NCBI GenBank assembly: GCA_009760855.2
Contig: WPIO01000249.1
Span: forward strand, 126,001-190,000
Direction of reading: 5' to 3'
Origin: Cristatella mucedo
Taxonomy: Eukaryota > Bryozoa > Phylactolaemata > Cristatellidae
DNA: 64,000 nucleotides
Under the pieces are notes generated by a model that worked only from the letters and a program-made list of their open reading frames with translations, did no database searches and was not told where the DNA came from. Every line of letters starts with the position of its first letter. The stretch's first letter is position 1. The position numbers were made by a program, and so were the translations under genes. This document shows positions 34,908 through 48,407 of this stretch, one piece after another.

Positions 34908-36199
34908 CATTTATTTATTTATTAATATTTATATTTTTTTATTCATGTATATGTATGTACATCTTAGTGATAATTCACCTATTCAGATCAGAGTGACAGT
35001 CCACGAAGAGCGCCCATTGAGCCAGCAGCACTGGTTCACTATGTTTTCAAGAGTTCATTTGCAGCAATTAATGTAAAATGAAGAACTGCTGGTGACATGC
35101 AGAAGTATACTTTGTAGGAATTGCATGTCTTTAAAAATGCTATTACACAATACATTATTTCTGAAATCGTGATAAAATGTCCCCTGATAGCGTTTACACC
35201 ACTCTCCTTATCAGTCATATAGTTGCTAACTTGAGTTTCCACCTTCTTTGAAAATCTAGTTCATAAACATGGACTCGCAAGGACGTAGTGGGACAGAAAT
35301 TTGTTATATGTGATGGGTACTGCTTAACAGGCATAGCCTTTGGTGGCTATTAAATGCAGTCCTCTCGGTTGTGGATGTGGAATGTTTAAGCTGCTATTGG
35401 CGGAAGCAATTGTGAACGTTATTTCAAAAGATTCCAGGGGGCTATTAGTAAGCTCTTGTGCAGTCCACAGATACAACTCCATAAGTGAAAATCACAAAAG
35501 TCAATACCCAGTTTTTAAAGCGAGCGAAAACTCATATTTTTGCCGGAAACTCGGAGCTAGCTGCTAGTAGAGAACGGGCGTCTAATAAACCAGGTGTACA
35601 GAGAAGGAGCATCTGAAATTACTATGGCATAATCTGTATTTGAGTTTATTAAGGTAGCAAGCCGAATGTTGCAACTTCCCACAGCTAGATGTGGCTGGTT
35701 TTCTTTATTCTTCCGACTGAGTAACGCCTATTTGCAACAGGATCGCTCGATCCCAGCACCTATTCATAGGTTGCTGCAGTCTGTCCACATCACCTGCAGT
35801 CGGCGAGTGGTCTGCCAGCTGCCTCACCGTCAGAGCTCAGTTGCTGGTAATTACAACGAGGCCTTCAACAAAGGCCTACTGCGACAATCGCCTACTGCAT
35901 GGGTCGAGTTAGTCTCGTGGTTAGTGAAGGTCCTACCCTGATATTTGCACTCCTCCATCTTCATATGCCTTTGAACTAAGCGCCGCCCTTCACTCAGCCT
36001 ACTCCACTCCGTGGGGGCCGGCCATGGTGCGCCTACTCACACCGCTCCACTAGCGACTCCGGGCTACTGAAAAGATGGTCCAGGGTCCAACTGATGGTTA
36101 CCCACAAAAGTACCTAGAGCTGTACGCCTCTATAAAAGCACAAGGACCGGAGGTGTTATGCAGGGGTTTTTTCTATAGCACACTCAAAGCATAACTGGC

Positions 36200-37024
36200 A
36201 TTCGGCAGGCACTCCGTCGACAACGGACTTCCTCTTACACAACAAAAAAAAAGTAAAAATCAGAGCTGATTAGAGATTGAAATTTAGGTATTGAAAGAGA
36301 AACTCTAAATTTCTGAAAAGGATTGATATTTTTCGGCTGGGAGAGAGTACATGTCATTCCATAAGACTTGTGGAAATGAGTTCTAAAGTCTAGGACCTGC
36401 TGATAAAAACCTTTAGTCACTAATTAACTTACACTTTGGAATGATACTACTATTTTTACGTCCATAGATGACCTGAGGGCAGATGGGTTGAATGGCCGAT
36501 GAGGCTGAAACTATTTTAGCAGTTCACCTAGTGATGATTGGAGTCACACCGTCGCTGGCTGCGTGGGTCAGGGTAAAAACTGTATGCATTTCTTCTGATC
36601 AACCAGAAGTAACGTGGTCAAACCTCAGTTTTTTTAACTAGCGTTGCAACCATATTTATTGCCAGCTGTAGCTAGCATTGCCTAGCCGCACTATGTATCA
36701 CAGCCAAAATGAAATTGCAATTGCATAGTCAAAATAGACTCAGGGAGTCAGTTAATGTTTTGGCAGACAGAACCGAAGACTAGCCGGGGAACAGACGCAA
36801 AGGCTAGCTGTTTAGGCAGTATTCTTTGATAAAATTTCAAAATGTATGCAGTTGTCAATGATGACGCCTAAATTCCGCACAGGCTGCAATAAAAAAACAA
36901 AACAGCGTCGCCTATTATAATGGCAGTACTTTCTAGACCAGCCACACGCTTGGATTGCCCGACGAGTAGCATTTCCGTTGTATTGGCGTTTAGCTTGATA
37001 AATTGGCCGAGATTCAAGATCGAA
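36200..37024 (-). mobile_element. Old L2-type C-terminus and thumb fragment, interrupted
   Basis: Codons NLGQFIKLNANTTEMLLVGQ are the RT thumb motif (usually LKLN..KTE.L). The C-terminal TFEF..GPRL-type segment lies near 36330-36400. The sequence is cut at 37025 by an L2-B copy, which dates it as older. The paralogue at 56190-56880 has the motif GKSFSSAGPRLQNSL. Confidence 0.62.
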
Positions 37025-38300
37025 TTAAATGAATCTCCGTCTGTAACTCCACAAAGCATTAAAGACTATGTGGGTGTTATGCAGGAGAGTTTTGTATAGC
37101 ACACTCACAGCCTAAGCAGCTTTAGGTAAGCATTCGGGAGCCGACAGACTTCGTCACACACAACAAAGAGAAAGTGGGAAACAGAGTCAGGAGAGCAGTT
37201 GAGGTAGCGAGTAGCATGGAAGCATCAGCTCAGGACTGGTGAAAAGGATGAGCCATAGTTGGTTGCAGGGGAGTAGGTGGCATTACCTCAGAAATTTAGA
37301 AGACAGTTCCTCAGTCTAAGACCTGCAGAGCTAAAGCTTCTGTCACCAACGGTCTTTAAGTGGACGAACGGAACAGCTAATATATCTTCCACCCACGACC
37401 GGACGGTACGAAAAGGCTAAAACTGGTGCCGCGGTTGAGCTAGGTACGAATGAGTCAAGCCTTGACGGGCCCTGCGGGTCAGCGAAAAAACTTCGCTAAG
37501 CATCCGTTGCTCAACCGGTATCCGTGTGTGCTCTTTTAGCAAACAATACACGTGCTCAAACCTCTGGTACTTGGAAACTAGCCTTCCAGCCGTATTCATG
37601 GTCAGCAGCAGTGGCCTTGTTGCCTTCTTCGGTAGCCCAGCCAACGGAAAATTATGTGAATGACACCAACTCATGCATTAAACTTATCAATCACGGCAGC
37701 AGATTCCGAGGGTTGAAGCTAAAGATACAGCCCAAATCACTTTTCGTAGACGCCTTGTATTGACAGAAAACAGCAAAGAACCGAGGACGAACCCTCATAG
37801 GACTCCGCAGGTGATACATCTGGTGGATGAGGCCTGACTCTCACACCACACGGAAGGAGCGCCGCCAGGCAAGTACGATTTGAACCATATTGGTGCCTCG
37901 TTTGTCTGACTGGTTGTCGTTCTCAATTGTTCAAGTAGGATATTGTGATTATTATCGTAGAAGACACGTTATAGTTTTAATAGTACTAGAGCATTGATAT
38001 TCCCGTCATCGTTGCTGCAAATTTTGTGATTCGCTACACGAAGGAGAGTAACTTTAGCCGAGCGAAATCGCAAGAAACCGACTGAAACTTGTCAGACAGT
38101 GTATACAATCCAATGTCTGATACAAACTGCTTAGTGTCAAAATTTTCAATAATCTTTGATGAGAAAGGAATAAGGAAAGGTTTATAAGAGTTTGCTAAGA
38201 CCTGTGAATTTAATTCAAGTTTTTGAAGTATCGACCGAGCAATGGCCAATTTAAATTTACCAGTGTCCATTTTCCGGAGGAACATTAACAATCAGACGTA
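37025..38300 (-). mobile_element. L2-B LINE: RT fragment with its own 3' UTR
   Basis: The minus strand shows the fingers (ILQKLELNSQVLANSYKPFL), APIWFKSYLPGGAPSV and a degraded CGVPQGSVLGPLLFSV-type motif. VEQRMLSEVFSLTRRARQGL and DRSFSSAGLRLRNCL follow, and then the 3' UTR ending at 37025. The active-site region has been lost by a short deletion near 37735. This copy links the widespread TTACA-tailed 3' UTRs to an L2-type LINE. Confidence 0.75.
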
Positions 38301-39899
38301 TGGCTGAACCTAGTTTGTCTGTAAGTGGAGACTCCAGATAGGTTAGCATAGGGTCTTAATGAGACAAGCTCTTTCTTCAAGAATAAATTAACGCAGCCAC
38401 ATCTAATGCAGAAACTTATAGCTTCAAAAAATCTCTAAATGAAAGACGCGATTTCGACTCAACAACTCCTCTTTCGTCCTTTACAGCTTTTCAGAAATTA
38501 GTCAAACTCCATGACCATTTCTATCCAAAGTCCATCAAAAGGTCAACATAACCTTTGCCTTTGACAGCTCTAAAACGCTTCTAGGAGACACTCATACTTC
38601 TGAATTATTTTCAGAAGCTGTAAAAATTGCTTGATGGACATTGTTGGCATTAGGAACTTCATTGGGCATGCCAGTGGTTGACTCGTGACCAGGTTTTTCC
38701 CTAAACAGAACTTATGCCAATATGGCATCCCTCTGTTGATAGTACGAATTAGTGTACCTTGCGGTTGGATATGCAATGAGAGCAAGGAGACCTCTCGAAA
38801 ACGATCTGGAATGCCACCGGGAGCGTGACCGTTTTAAATTCAGTAGTCACTTCATATGCATTATCATCTCTTGGATATTTGTGCTCAATGACTGGAGAGT
38901 CCTCTTTGAGATTCAGAAAGTGAGCCACTGGGGGACTGGGTAACTGTTTCCCAGTATACAGCACGGCAGATTTAAGACTCGTTGATTGAGCTTTAACGAA
39001 TAGACGCCATCCACTCAGTTAACAAGTGATTATCTGCTTGGAGTTGAGTGTGCTGTAATATTTAAAGCAAATCCAATCTTTCCGAACAGAGATCCGAAAA
39101 AGTTAGGTAAGGCATAAAATGCTCTACTACTATCACAGTATACGAGATCGTTCCTTTATGGTGACCGCCGCAGCCAGTCCGGCCGTGCCCACTGAGCGGT
39201 CGTACTGGCTGCCTCAAATCTCGGCCCGAACTGTGGCTACCTATTCCGTAGTGTGCAGTGGCCAGAGTTCGCGGGCGCCAATTGACATTCATCAGCTCGT
39301 GGTCTTTCTTGCGCCCCCTTATGCATTAAGGGGAGAACGGTAAAACGTTGGCTCGGTACTATCCGCTGTGTTACGAATGCCTACAGTGTCGTCGCTTTAT
39401 TGAACTATTCTATTTTGGAACTGACTGTGTCATTGTCCATGGCTTGGTAGCATGCAAGGCAAACGTCGCACACTATTTCGGTGGTTGTGCTAATAGCTAC
39501 GAGCTTGGCTGGGGAGTAGTTTGGGCGTCGTACGAAAGTACATAGCTGTACGCTAGGCTAGTGTTGTACACTGCGTGCCCCTTGAACGCAATGCTATACA
39601 CCGCGGTGGAAATTGACTCGTTTTATTACGTCACAGATGCACTTCTTGGCGGCCCAGCTGCTGGCCTACCGTCGGCATCGCGACGAGCATTGGTGCCGCA
39701 GAGACGACTCGTTAGCCTCAACTCCTAAAGACTCACGCTTCGCCGGTTACGCTTGTGTGTCGGAACGGACCAGTGCTGTTGTGAACGTGAGGTTTGCAGC
39801 GGTCGTTTGCTGTCGCACAAGCCACTGCAGTGCGTTTGGAACGAAGCTTAAGTTATAACTGTTCTGCACGCAGGTTCGCGCTTGGCTACTGTTGACTTA

Positions 39900-40110
39900 C
39901 TTCCTAATGGCGTCATGTCTCGTGACTGGACTTCATAAAAGAAGGTAAAAAAGAACCTGTTTATCGCAGAAGTTGGTAGGTCCTTCTTATTCTTACTTGT
40001 TCTGCTTATGTATGCAGACGCTGCATACTGCAACTAAGCAAATGTACATCTTGACGTGCATGTATCACGTCTAACCACGTTATGCCGATTACTGTGCACG
40101 GCACCACTAA
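39900..40110 (+). mobile_element. L2-like C-terminal and 3' UTR remnant inside the repeat, copy 2
   Basis: This is the paralogue of 13540-13760 (KKNLFIAEVGRSFLFLL, then VLLMYADAAYCN). Same orientation and position in the module. Confidence 0.5.
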
Positions 40111-40919
40111 CCATTTGACCATACTTTCAGACCGCTATCAGAAATGCCGGAATATTGTCTTTTGGTGTAGCCACGAGTTCCAAATACTCCCAAGAGGCTG
40201 AAAGGTTCTAACGTCTGCCTTAGAAAAACCGTAGTGAGTTCGCGTTTTAAAATATAACCACATTAGCCGTCTAGGAAAAAGTCTGCATACTCTTAAGATA
40301 AAAAAACTACACAGCTATTTAGACGAGATCAATACGATAAATATGGAAATTATAACGCAGCCTTCATCGGTAGGCCCTTGCCGGGTGTCTGTTGTGGAAG
40401 TCACATCTCAAAAACTGCTTGGATATTCACTCAGAAATATGCCAAGAATATTAAAAGCCAGTACAATCGGTCTTTACTGGACTGAAAATTAAGTACCACG
40501 TATTATTTTCAGTTGGTGTGTGCGTAAAAAACGTACAGCCTTTACGTACACTTAGCGTCGGAATTTTAATGAAATTTACGGTATGTTGCCTATCGGGCGA
40601 CATACCAATTAATTAGCCACGCTGTTTTCGGTAGAATGCTGCTCTTCCAGCGGCATGTACTCAGAAGAAGGCACAACATCGAAGCTCGCTCACAGCCACG
40701 AGTATTTTTGGAGGCGCCTACATTGCTCCCGAAAGAGCCATTCTCACCTAAACCGGCGCTCCAGTTTGCCTTTACTCTCTTCCAGCCACAGCTCATCCCC
40801 GTGGGTCAGCTGCATGACAAAGCCGGCATGACAAAGCCGTGTGTCCAAAGCTCTGCCGTCAGACCGCAGCTGAGCACTGGCCTATCCGTAGGCCACATCC
40901 ACCAGCTGTTCGATCTGGG

Positions 40920-41110
40920 GTTATGTAATGTAATGAATTTCCCTCTGTAACTCCACAAAGTCTTAAAAACCATGTAGGCGTTACGCCGGAGAGTTTTGTA
41001 TAGCACACTCACAGCCTAAGCGCCTTTCGGTGCTGTTAGTGGTGGACTCTACCGGTCTGCCTGCACCGGCCGAGTGACGGCGTTCCTAGTAATGTCGAAG
41101 CATGCACAGA
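40920..41110 (-). mobile_element. L2-B 3' end, copy 2 of the repeat
   Basis: A GTAATGTAATG tail on the plus strand (40926) is followed by CTCTGTAACTCCACAAAGTC and TGTATAGCACACTCACAGCC. It is orthologous by position to 14548-14720. Confidence 0.7.
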
Positions 41111-43809
41111 AACAAGAACCCAATTTTCCTCTTGAGTCCAAAATATTGTCGCCTCTCTGCTGAAGATAACGTACTGCAATTGTCACTTGAATTGTCGTAA
41201 TCAGCCAATTGATAGATAGGCAAAATGGATATGTAACAAATAATCAATTCTTGATTTTGTTTACTTTACTTTACTAAACGATGGCAAAATGAGCTCCTAC
41301 TCAACGGAATCACTAAGTGCAAGATAGACTTAGCTGACTTGCATAGTAAAGCTGTAATATGACAGTCGTGATAGGTTCGGAATCTAGGTATTCTCTGCAA
41401 ACACTGCTTAAAGTCTATAGCTTCTTTAAAAATACTGCTTCTATAGCTTGGTACTACTTTAGATCCCTGTCTGACACTAGATACTTTCTAAATCTACGGA
41501 TGGCTAAAAATCTAACTAGATTCCTAGTCTAAGATGCAGTTATTGCCATTCAGCTTAGTCAAGTCCAATAAAAAAGTCTCAGCCCTCTGTAGCATGTGAT
41601 GCGTGTAGCTGGAAGGTTAGTCTAAAATCATAGGTGTTTACCCTATTTTCCGTTTATCTTTGGAAAAAGCGATGGCTTACATCGATCAGCAGATGAAAAG
41701 CGAAATCCTTCTTCTGAACCACCAGGTACGTCCTGGTTTAGCGAAGTTTGACAAATCTTAACTCCTGCACAAGGTTCACACTCCTCATGCCCTCAGGTTA
41801 TCCATTGACCATAATTTTTTTCTCAGCACTTCGCTCTCAAAACGATCGTCGCCCAATGCTTACATTCTTGATTCATGAGAGTGGACCTCATTTCTACAAT
41901 TATTTTGTAACAAAACATTCCTAGCAGTTATATGAGGTCAATTCTTCCAGCTGTCTCTAGCTGCTTCTTCCAAGTTGTTCACTTTCTTGACTGCCAAGCT
42001 TACTTATCTATGCTACTTTCTCTCTTTTTGTCAAAGATGAAGCCTGTAGGCTACGTAGTTCTCACGTCAATCTGCTCTGGTTTCGACTGTGATATAAAAG
42101 ACACTGCAGTGTAACATCCGCTCTGCCTCCTGGCTGTTTTATGCTGCATCGTTGAATTCATTACAATAATCTAGTGCCATTCTTCACACCATTACCAGTA
42201 TAGATTGTCCTGGCAATCTTGAAGTAATTGTTAAACCACTTATCATGAGTGATGAGATTACACATTGAGAAACTGAAAAGCAATTGACATAGCAAATACT
42301 GACAACGGCTTTTGATCACTTGGTATAATGTCTTATACTTTCTTTTTATCTCAAAAGAAAAAAAGTTTGTTTGATTCGTTTGTTTTTATTTTTTTCGAAA
42401 AATCATTTCCTGATCGACCACGTTTGCAGTGGCTGTGATGTTAACTTTGGTGACAAGTCTCGGCGATGATAACCTTCAATACAAAAAAGGTAACCAAATT
42501 AAGGCAGTCATTAGTAAGACAACATAAAAAAATAATGTAAAATCCTCTCATACAGATATATTCATCTACTTATTTATGCTTCTGTAATGGCAACGAAACA
42601 GTTTCGCAAGAGCTAGCTCGTGATCACAATAGCTGCATATATCTTGATCCTATATACTTTAAATAACATCAGCCACTATAAAGTATGTTTATTGTATTAC
42701 AGTATTTGCTTCAAATTATTAGCCAGAATTTATAAATCCGAAACAGGCACGAAAACTCTCAATAATGACAAACAAAAAAAGCATGGCGAACGGGGATCTG
42801 AAAAAGTGCATCGAAAAGATTTTTACATGAGGTACACAAAGTAAAGCATTTACAAAAAAATATCTGTGGATGAAAACATGAGATATGTAGACCCAAATAA
42901 AATACAAATAAGACATGTTATAACTAACTTGCTAAATTTATTATTTAATCTTTGCATGAAGACTTTAGTAATATAAACGGACAATCAACATCTGTGCAGT
43001 AGCTAATATTATTATTGTGTTTATTCGTCATGCTTTGGTCAGCCATTTGGATGGAGGAACTGAAAAAGCCAAATCGTTTCAGACCTGGTCCAATTAGAAG
43101 ACGTTGCAAGGCTAGGGGTATTTAAGCAAGTTTAACAGCTAGTTTTACCTCGCTCTTACAAATATGAATTACTCTCGGTAAAATAACCTGCTTCCTTCTC
43201 CTTAATAAAATCACTGCACGTGCTAAATTTTGATTCCTCCTGGGTGACAAAAAGAGTGCGAGTTATCATTTATCCAGTATGTCAACCAGAAAAAACTGCA
43301 GGAGTATTTGGTATTGCTGTTTACGTCGGTCAATATAGAGTGAATGAGCGATATACAAACGCGAGTGTTAATACGTCCCTGATAATATTAAAGGGAATGT
43401 TTTTTAGTAATAGCAATACCTGTGTGATGGCTCATTGTCATAAATTATTCTCAGTTGCAAGCTTTTAAAAAAATGTGCAAATCCGTGCATGCATTTGCTT
43501 AGCATTCTCAAAATAGCTGTTACATAGATTGAAAAATCACAGATTCAAAGCGGTTAAATAGATAGGCTTTTCAAAGTTCAGATTGTTTGCATCAATCTTA
43601 TTAGATAATGTTTTGATGGAACCCGTCTAATTGACATTGTTATTTAAACGGAAACTATGCTTATATACAGACAGCTGCTTTTGCACAGGCAATGACAGAT
43701 CGGACTTTTAAACTGTGAGCATTCTATGTTAGAAATGCATTCGCATCGGTACAATTTAACGTGGCTATTAGTACACTGATAATGGCTTGCGGAAAAATAA
43801 AATACTCAC

Positions 43810-43851
43810 CGATTCTTCACGATACGATAATAGGCGATGGCACCTATTCGT
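43810..43851 (-). other. Candidate 42-base exon with conserved splice sites
   Basis: GATATTTTTTGTAG precedes and GTGAGT follows a 42-base stretch. The equivalent positions (18265-18306 and 32446-32487) have the same length and a similar acceptor. The donor is GTGAGT at 32445 and GTGCGT at 18264. No reading phase is open in all three, so coding is doubtful. Confidence 0.25.
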
Positions 43852-44059
43852 CTACAAAAAATATCAGGTCCAGGATGATTTATTTCTTTACCATGAGAAA
43901 GACATCCATTCAAATAAATGTATTAAAACCATTATTCTCGGGAAAGTGTTATCCGTCCAGTCAGCTAAATCCTCATACATTGCCTACCCATGTAACTGAG
44001 CAGACGTCGAGGTATCCAAATATGAAGTGGCATAGCCAGTAGAGTTCAAGAGGTGCTAC

Positions 44060-46150
44060 TGCCACGATTAATTCCGTTCAATTTGCACTATTGACCGAGA
44101 TTAGGCTGCTATGTAGATAAATAAATAAATATATGCTATCTGATTTAACAGCCTCTTTTGTGTAGCGACAGAAGTGCTTTTACGGCTATCACCACCACTT
44201 GCAGTGGCGATAAAGGATCGCCCACTGCCGAATTCAGGCCAACGACCTCGGGGCCGAGGTCGTGAAAAGCAACCACCTTACCTGGTGAGCCATTCACAAA
44301 TAGTCATAGCAGTTCTTTTGATAATGTAATACCAAAACCATTGCCCTAACCCACGAGTAGATAAAAAGCACTGTGCCCTAAGCACTGATGTAGATAGTTC
44401 TTTGTACTTCAAGACTACACACAATCATGCAATTTGCTTGACAGTACCGTGCCATAATTTCTACTACGAAGCCGTAATTTTAACCATTAAATAGCTTTTA
44501 ACAATGGATTAGTCATCCTCAATACGCATAGCTTCCACGTTATTTCTCAATATTGGTGCCTCATTAGAATCCTATATTTAGTATTATTTACTACACACAC
44601 CTGAGCTCCCACTGACATGAATGTCTCCAGATACTTCTCCGTTGCCAATGTAAGTCAATATCATGCATCATTTAAAAAAATGCTGAGATTAAAACTCTCT
44701 CTAATTAAACGCTCTAATTTATTGTTTTTAATAGACTGTAAACATCACTGGATTTCCTAGCCTCTATGGGCATAGCTTTCACCTAAAGCCACTCTGATGT
44801 CGCTTCAATCGGATGCTATCAATTTTAAAATATATATCAAGATTGTTTCTCTTATTGCTTACGGGATGCTCAAAATACTTCTTTCACCAGCTGACCTTTC
44901 TGACTTAACCACTCTTCGAATAGGCTCTAGTACTAGATTCTCATCATCTACCTAGTGATCTCACCAGCCCTCGCCCTCAACGGAAATCTTGTGACCATCG
45001 AAGCATTTATATAGCACGTATAAAACGTCCTGAAGGAGCTGGGGTTTTTACCTGCATTAACCGTGCACAATGTAAGTCTTTTTTCAAAGATGGAAATTTG
45101 TTTTCATTGTTGTTACAAGAGGCAGTGATCGAGTTTATTTGTTTTTATGCGACTCTACTCGTAAACGTATGCGATTCCTTGCATGCTTATTAGTCACAGG
45201 AAGTCCTACTAACCCTTAGCTGGGCCGATTCTTTATTGTTGTAGCTCGCTTGTCTAAGCCTTATACTTGTGTTCTTTTCGCATGCTTAGGTAAGAATTAT
45301 GCATTGCAAGTCAATAAAACTTTTTTAAATTCTCCTTTAGCAGCAGTTACGTCTCACGATTCACGTTTCGTAATCTTAAGGCTCAATATGAGCGACCAGT
45401 GATTGTTATTATTGTACTTTTGGTACGTTTGATACGGATCTGCATTGCCTTAACATATTAAATAGTTATTCCCGTATGTTGACTTGCGAAACTATATAAC
45501 TCGGACAAGCTTAGCCAGGCTTAAAGTATGCCATCATACTAAAATTTACCTAACTTATAAAAATGAATTTCAGAAAAATTCGTGTGGACGTTTTACACGT
45601 AATTCTACAGCAAAAGCTTCGCGGTTATCTTCGATCAGTTAGGCATGCTAGAGTAATTCAATCTATGATTTTCTCTCTTTAGAAAATAAAAAGAAATAAA
45701 TGACCTTAACAACATAGGCATTGGGCTTCGACCAGCTAATACTATGAGAGAAATGCGAACGAAAACTGGCAAAACCAGAACTGAGAACTTGCACCCAAAT
45801 TACTGACTGCAGTTACAAGATCTAATTTGGAAGCACATAACATAGATTTGTATCTCCTGAAACATGCTAAGCAACAGAAGGCAGTTTGGCCGACATTATT
45901 TTGAGGACAATCCGTTTCAGGACTGGCATTGAGTTAAGAAATAAAGAAGAGAAGGTGTGTGTTCCACTTGTCGATAGTATTTATTCACACAGGATACTCA
46001 TTCTCATGCTGCCGTTCGTGGCACGTTCATGCAACTACCCTGAGATGTTGATTCCGTTCTTCTCGATGCCTAGTTGCTCTCCTGACTTAGCTAAGCTTCT
46101 CACTTTTTCTCTGTTGCTTGAGATGAAGTATGTCAGTTATTGCATGCAAC
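44060..46150. repeat. Repeat module W, second copy
   Basis: It matches 32720-34700 but contains a SINE-2 insertion (44136-44310) that the first copy lacks. It ends in a plus-strand L2-B-like 3' UTR stretch at about 46060-46150. Confidence 0.75.
44136..44310 (-). mobile_element. SINE-2 copy, full
   Basis: On the minus strand ATGGCTCACCAGGTAAGG (A-box-like) is followed by a near-perfect palindrome (44263-44242, 10-bp arms) and GGCCTGAATTCGGC (B-box-like). TATCGCCACTGCAAG, GCACTTCTGTCGCTACACAA and AAGAGGCTGTTAAATC follow. Confidence 0.65.
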
Positions 46151-47223
46151 CAAAAGAGGCTCAGGCTTTAAGTTAGCAATAGAACACTCTCCTACCTAAC
46201 ACGCATTTAGGCATTGAGCCTGTTTCGGGAAACAGACAGAGATAGATTATTTTGAGTTACGTAAAGAGTAAATATAAACAAAATAGAGGTAAAATTTAAT
46301 GAAATAATCAATATTTACCTTAAGATTTTTATCATAAAACGAACAACAAGAGAGTTTGATTAGAATTTTGGACTGTGAGTATATTAAAAAAAAATTTATT
46401 TTTGTAAATTACGGGAACCTGAAATCAAAATACAAGAAAAATATTTAGAAATGAATAACTTGTTGATCTCTGAGGCCGTTACTTCAATGATCTATGCCAA
46501 ATTTGTTAAATTAATTCAACATTGCTCGCATGTCACTGAGGAGTTTCTAAATGATTTTGATTCCATAAGTAATAGTATACATGAGCACTATTGAATAAAA
46601 TAAAGCTGCGAGATTTTTTACTAATCGCATACAAACAACAAGCCTAGAACTCATGACAGACTTACACAACGTCGATCTGACGAAATTTAAACATTAGCCC
46701 AATATTATCATATTCCTCTTGAAATTGTGGTGTGACCTTGTAATAAGTGTGATTACTGAAATTTTATTTTCTCATTATCTTACTAGTATGTGGATGTTCT
46801 TCTATTTTACTAATTTAACGAGCCGAGAGAAGTATGATTGATTATATCGTACTATGACATAGATTGGAATGTAGGAATTATTTTTATTATACGATAGACT
46901 TGTTTGTATTATCTTTATCACATTACGTCACTGTGTTTAATCTCTTCTGCCGCTAATAAAATCAAGCTTTTTAAGCAGCTAGCCTCTTTCGAGCTTGGTT
47001 TGATTAGCTAGTCTGCAAGTTGCAAAGAAAATCCTGTAAACAATTGGACCGCATCGGAATCGCTCAATATTGTTGACCTTTTTTTTCAGCAAAACAGGCA
47101 CAGGAGCAAAAGCAGCTTATTATTTAGTAGAGCATTGGCTGCTTTAGTGTGCAATTGTACATTAGGATCATTACTTGACAGCTTTGGAAGCAAATGTAAC
47201 TTGTGAGTCGCTTTTCTACTTAC

Positions 47224-47316
47224 TGCAGGAACAAATTTCACAGCCGTTTTCGTCTTTCTTGAATCCGTTTGGACAATACATCATGCATTGTACAGGCACA
47301 CATACCGGTGAGGGTT
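47224..47316 (-). CDS. Antistasin-like domain exon, intact
   Basis: The exon has 93 bases between a CTTTTTGTTGAAG acceptor and a GTAAGT donor, and both ends are phase 1. It encodes [18 protein letters not shown] followed by [12 protein letters not shown]. Six cysteines with the spacing of C..C...C..G...D..GC..C.C match the antistasin family, whose members inhibit serine proteases. Modules of this kind usually occur in tandem in secreted proteins, each on a symmetric exon that can be duplicated or skipped without a frameshift. The rest of the gene could not be assembled. Other exons of the type lie at 49.7 kb (intact) and 48.4 kb (decayed), in the same orientation. The paralogue at 19.6 kb is broken. 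Confidence 0.82.
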
Positions 47317-48159
47317 CTTCAACAAAAAGTAGTTAGACAGGCGTTAGTTTTGAGTTGCCTACATATATTAAAGCTGTGTTTTCTGATTAGTCTCTTGCTA
47401 CCGACAACTAAAGTCATTAGAGTGATACATTTTAGTCCCGAGAAATTTCGCGTAAAAGAGAAGATCGTTCTGATTTGACCCCAAAAGGAGCCGGTAAGCT
47501 TTCACTGACAGGCCAGCAAGTTAGTGCCCAGGGGCATCATGAAAATAAAATTCTTACAAGTTCCATTGATATAAGAAATACCCACATGTGTGCTCGTATT
47601 TATTATAATACATGTGAATATTCATTACATTTGAACAGAAATTCTATTCAAAATGTAGCTGAATATCAGAATATGATGACACAATCAAATGGGAATACAT
47701 TTATTTTGGTTAAAATCGTTATCATTCGCCGTGTAATATCAAGCTAGAACAAGTTATTACAAATTATCTATATCATGAATGCTAAATTGTATTGCATTAC
47801 TTCAATCATACTGGGCAATATAAGCTGGCAGCTACACTTAGTTTGAGTGGTAATAATGGGATATTCCTACAAGTCTAACGGTATTTATTTATAATATAAT
47901 AATAAACGTTTTTGTCTTATTAATATACAAGAATGTCTGGTGCTGCTTTTTTTGGCCGGAGGCTGCAAAGCGCAGGGCCACTGGTGATTTATTTTGTTTG
48001 GTAAAATACCATGCATATAAGACACGTATGATCAGATGGACTTGTAAAACGACCAGATTTCTCTGAGGCCGAGGTAACAAAATTACTACCTGGGAAGTAC
48101 CAGTCAAACTCAATGTTTTTTAGGTCCAGAGGTTAATAATATTGATTCAGAGTAAGAAA

Positions 48160-48315
48160 ATGCAGTGTCAACAATCATAATATGGTTCGAGGGAGAACTC
48201 ACAGTGGCACAACACAATCATGGCTCGTGTTCGTGTGCACAGTGTTAGCACGTATAAGCACACAAAGAGTGAATCCGGAGTACCCAGCAAGTGCTGCGAT
48301 TAATAGGTACAGTTT
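48160..48315 (-). mobile_element. Old L2-A 3' fragment, copy 2 of the repeat
   Basis: AATATGGTTCGAGGGAGAAC and CACAGTGTTAGCACGTATAA align with 20610-20745 and the reference LINE. The stem-loop found in copy 1 is deleted. Confidence 0.6.
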
Positions 48316-48407
48316 TGTCAACATCTTTGGTCATCCTTTGCACTGCTGCAGTAGATAAAATTAACTGCTAGCAGTGAAACTAGATTAAAAAGTAGCCTCC
48401 AACTTAC

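Larger units (their letters stand above)
36132..39140. repeat. 3-kb LINE-rich module Z, copy at 36-39 kb
   Basis: It matches 56136-59250, with the same order of two LINE fragments. It starts AAAGCACAAGGACC..AGGTGTTATG and ends TATCACAGTATACGAG. The end sequence also precedes the left module in copy 1 (11387-11402). In copy 2 it splits the left module. Confidence 0.75.
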
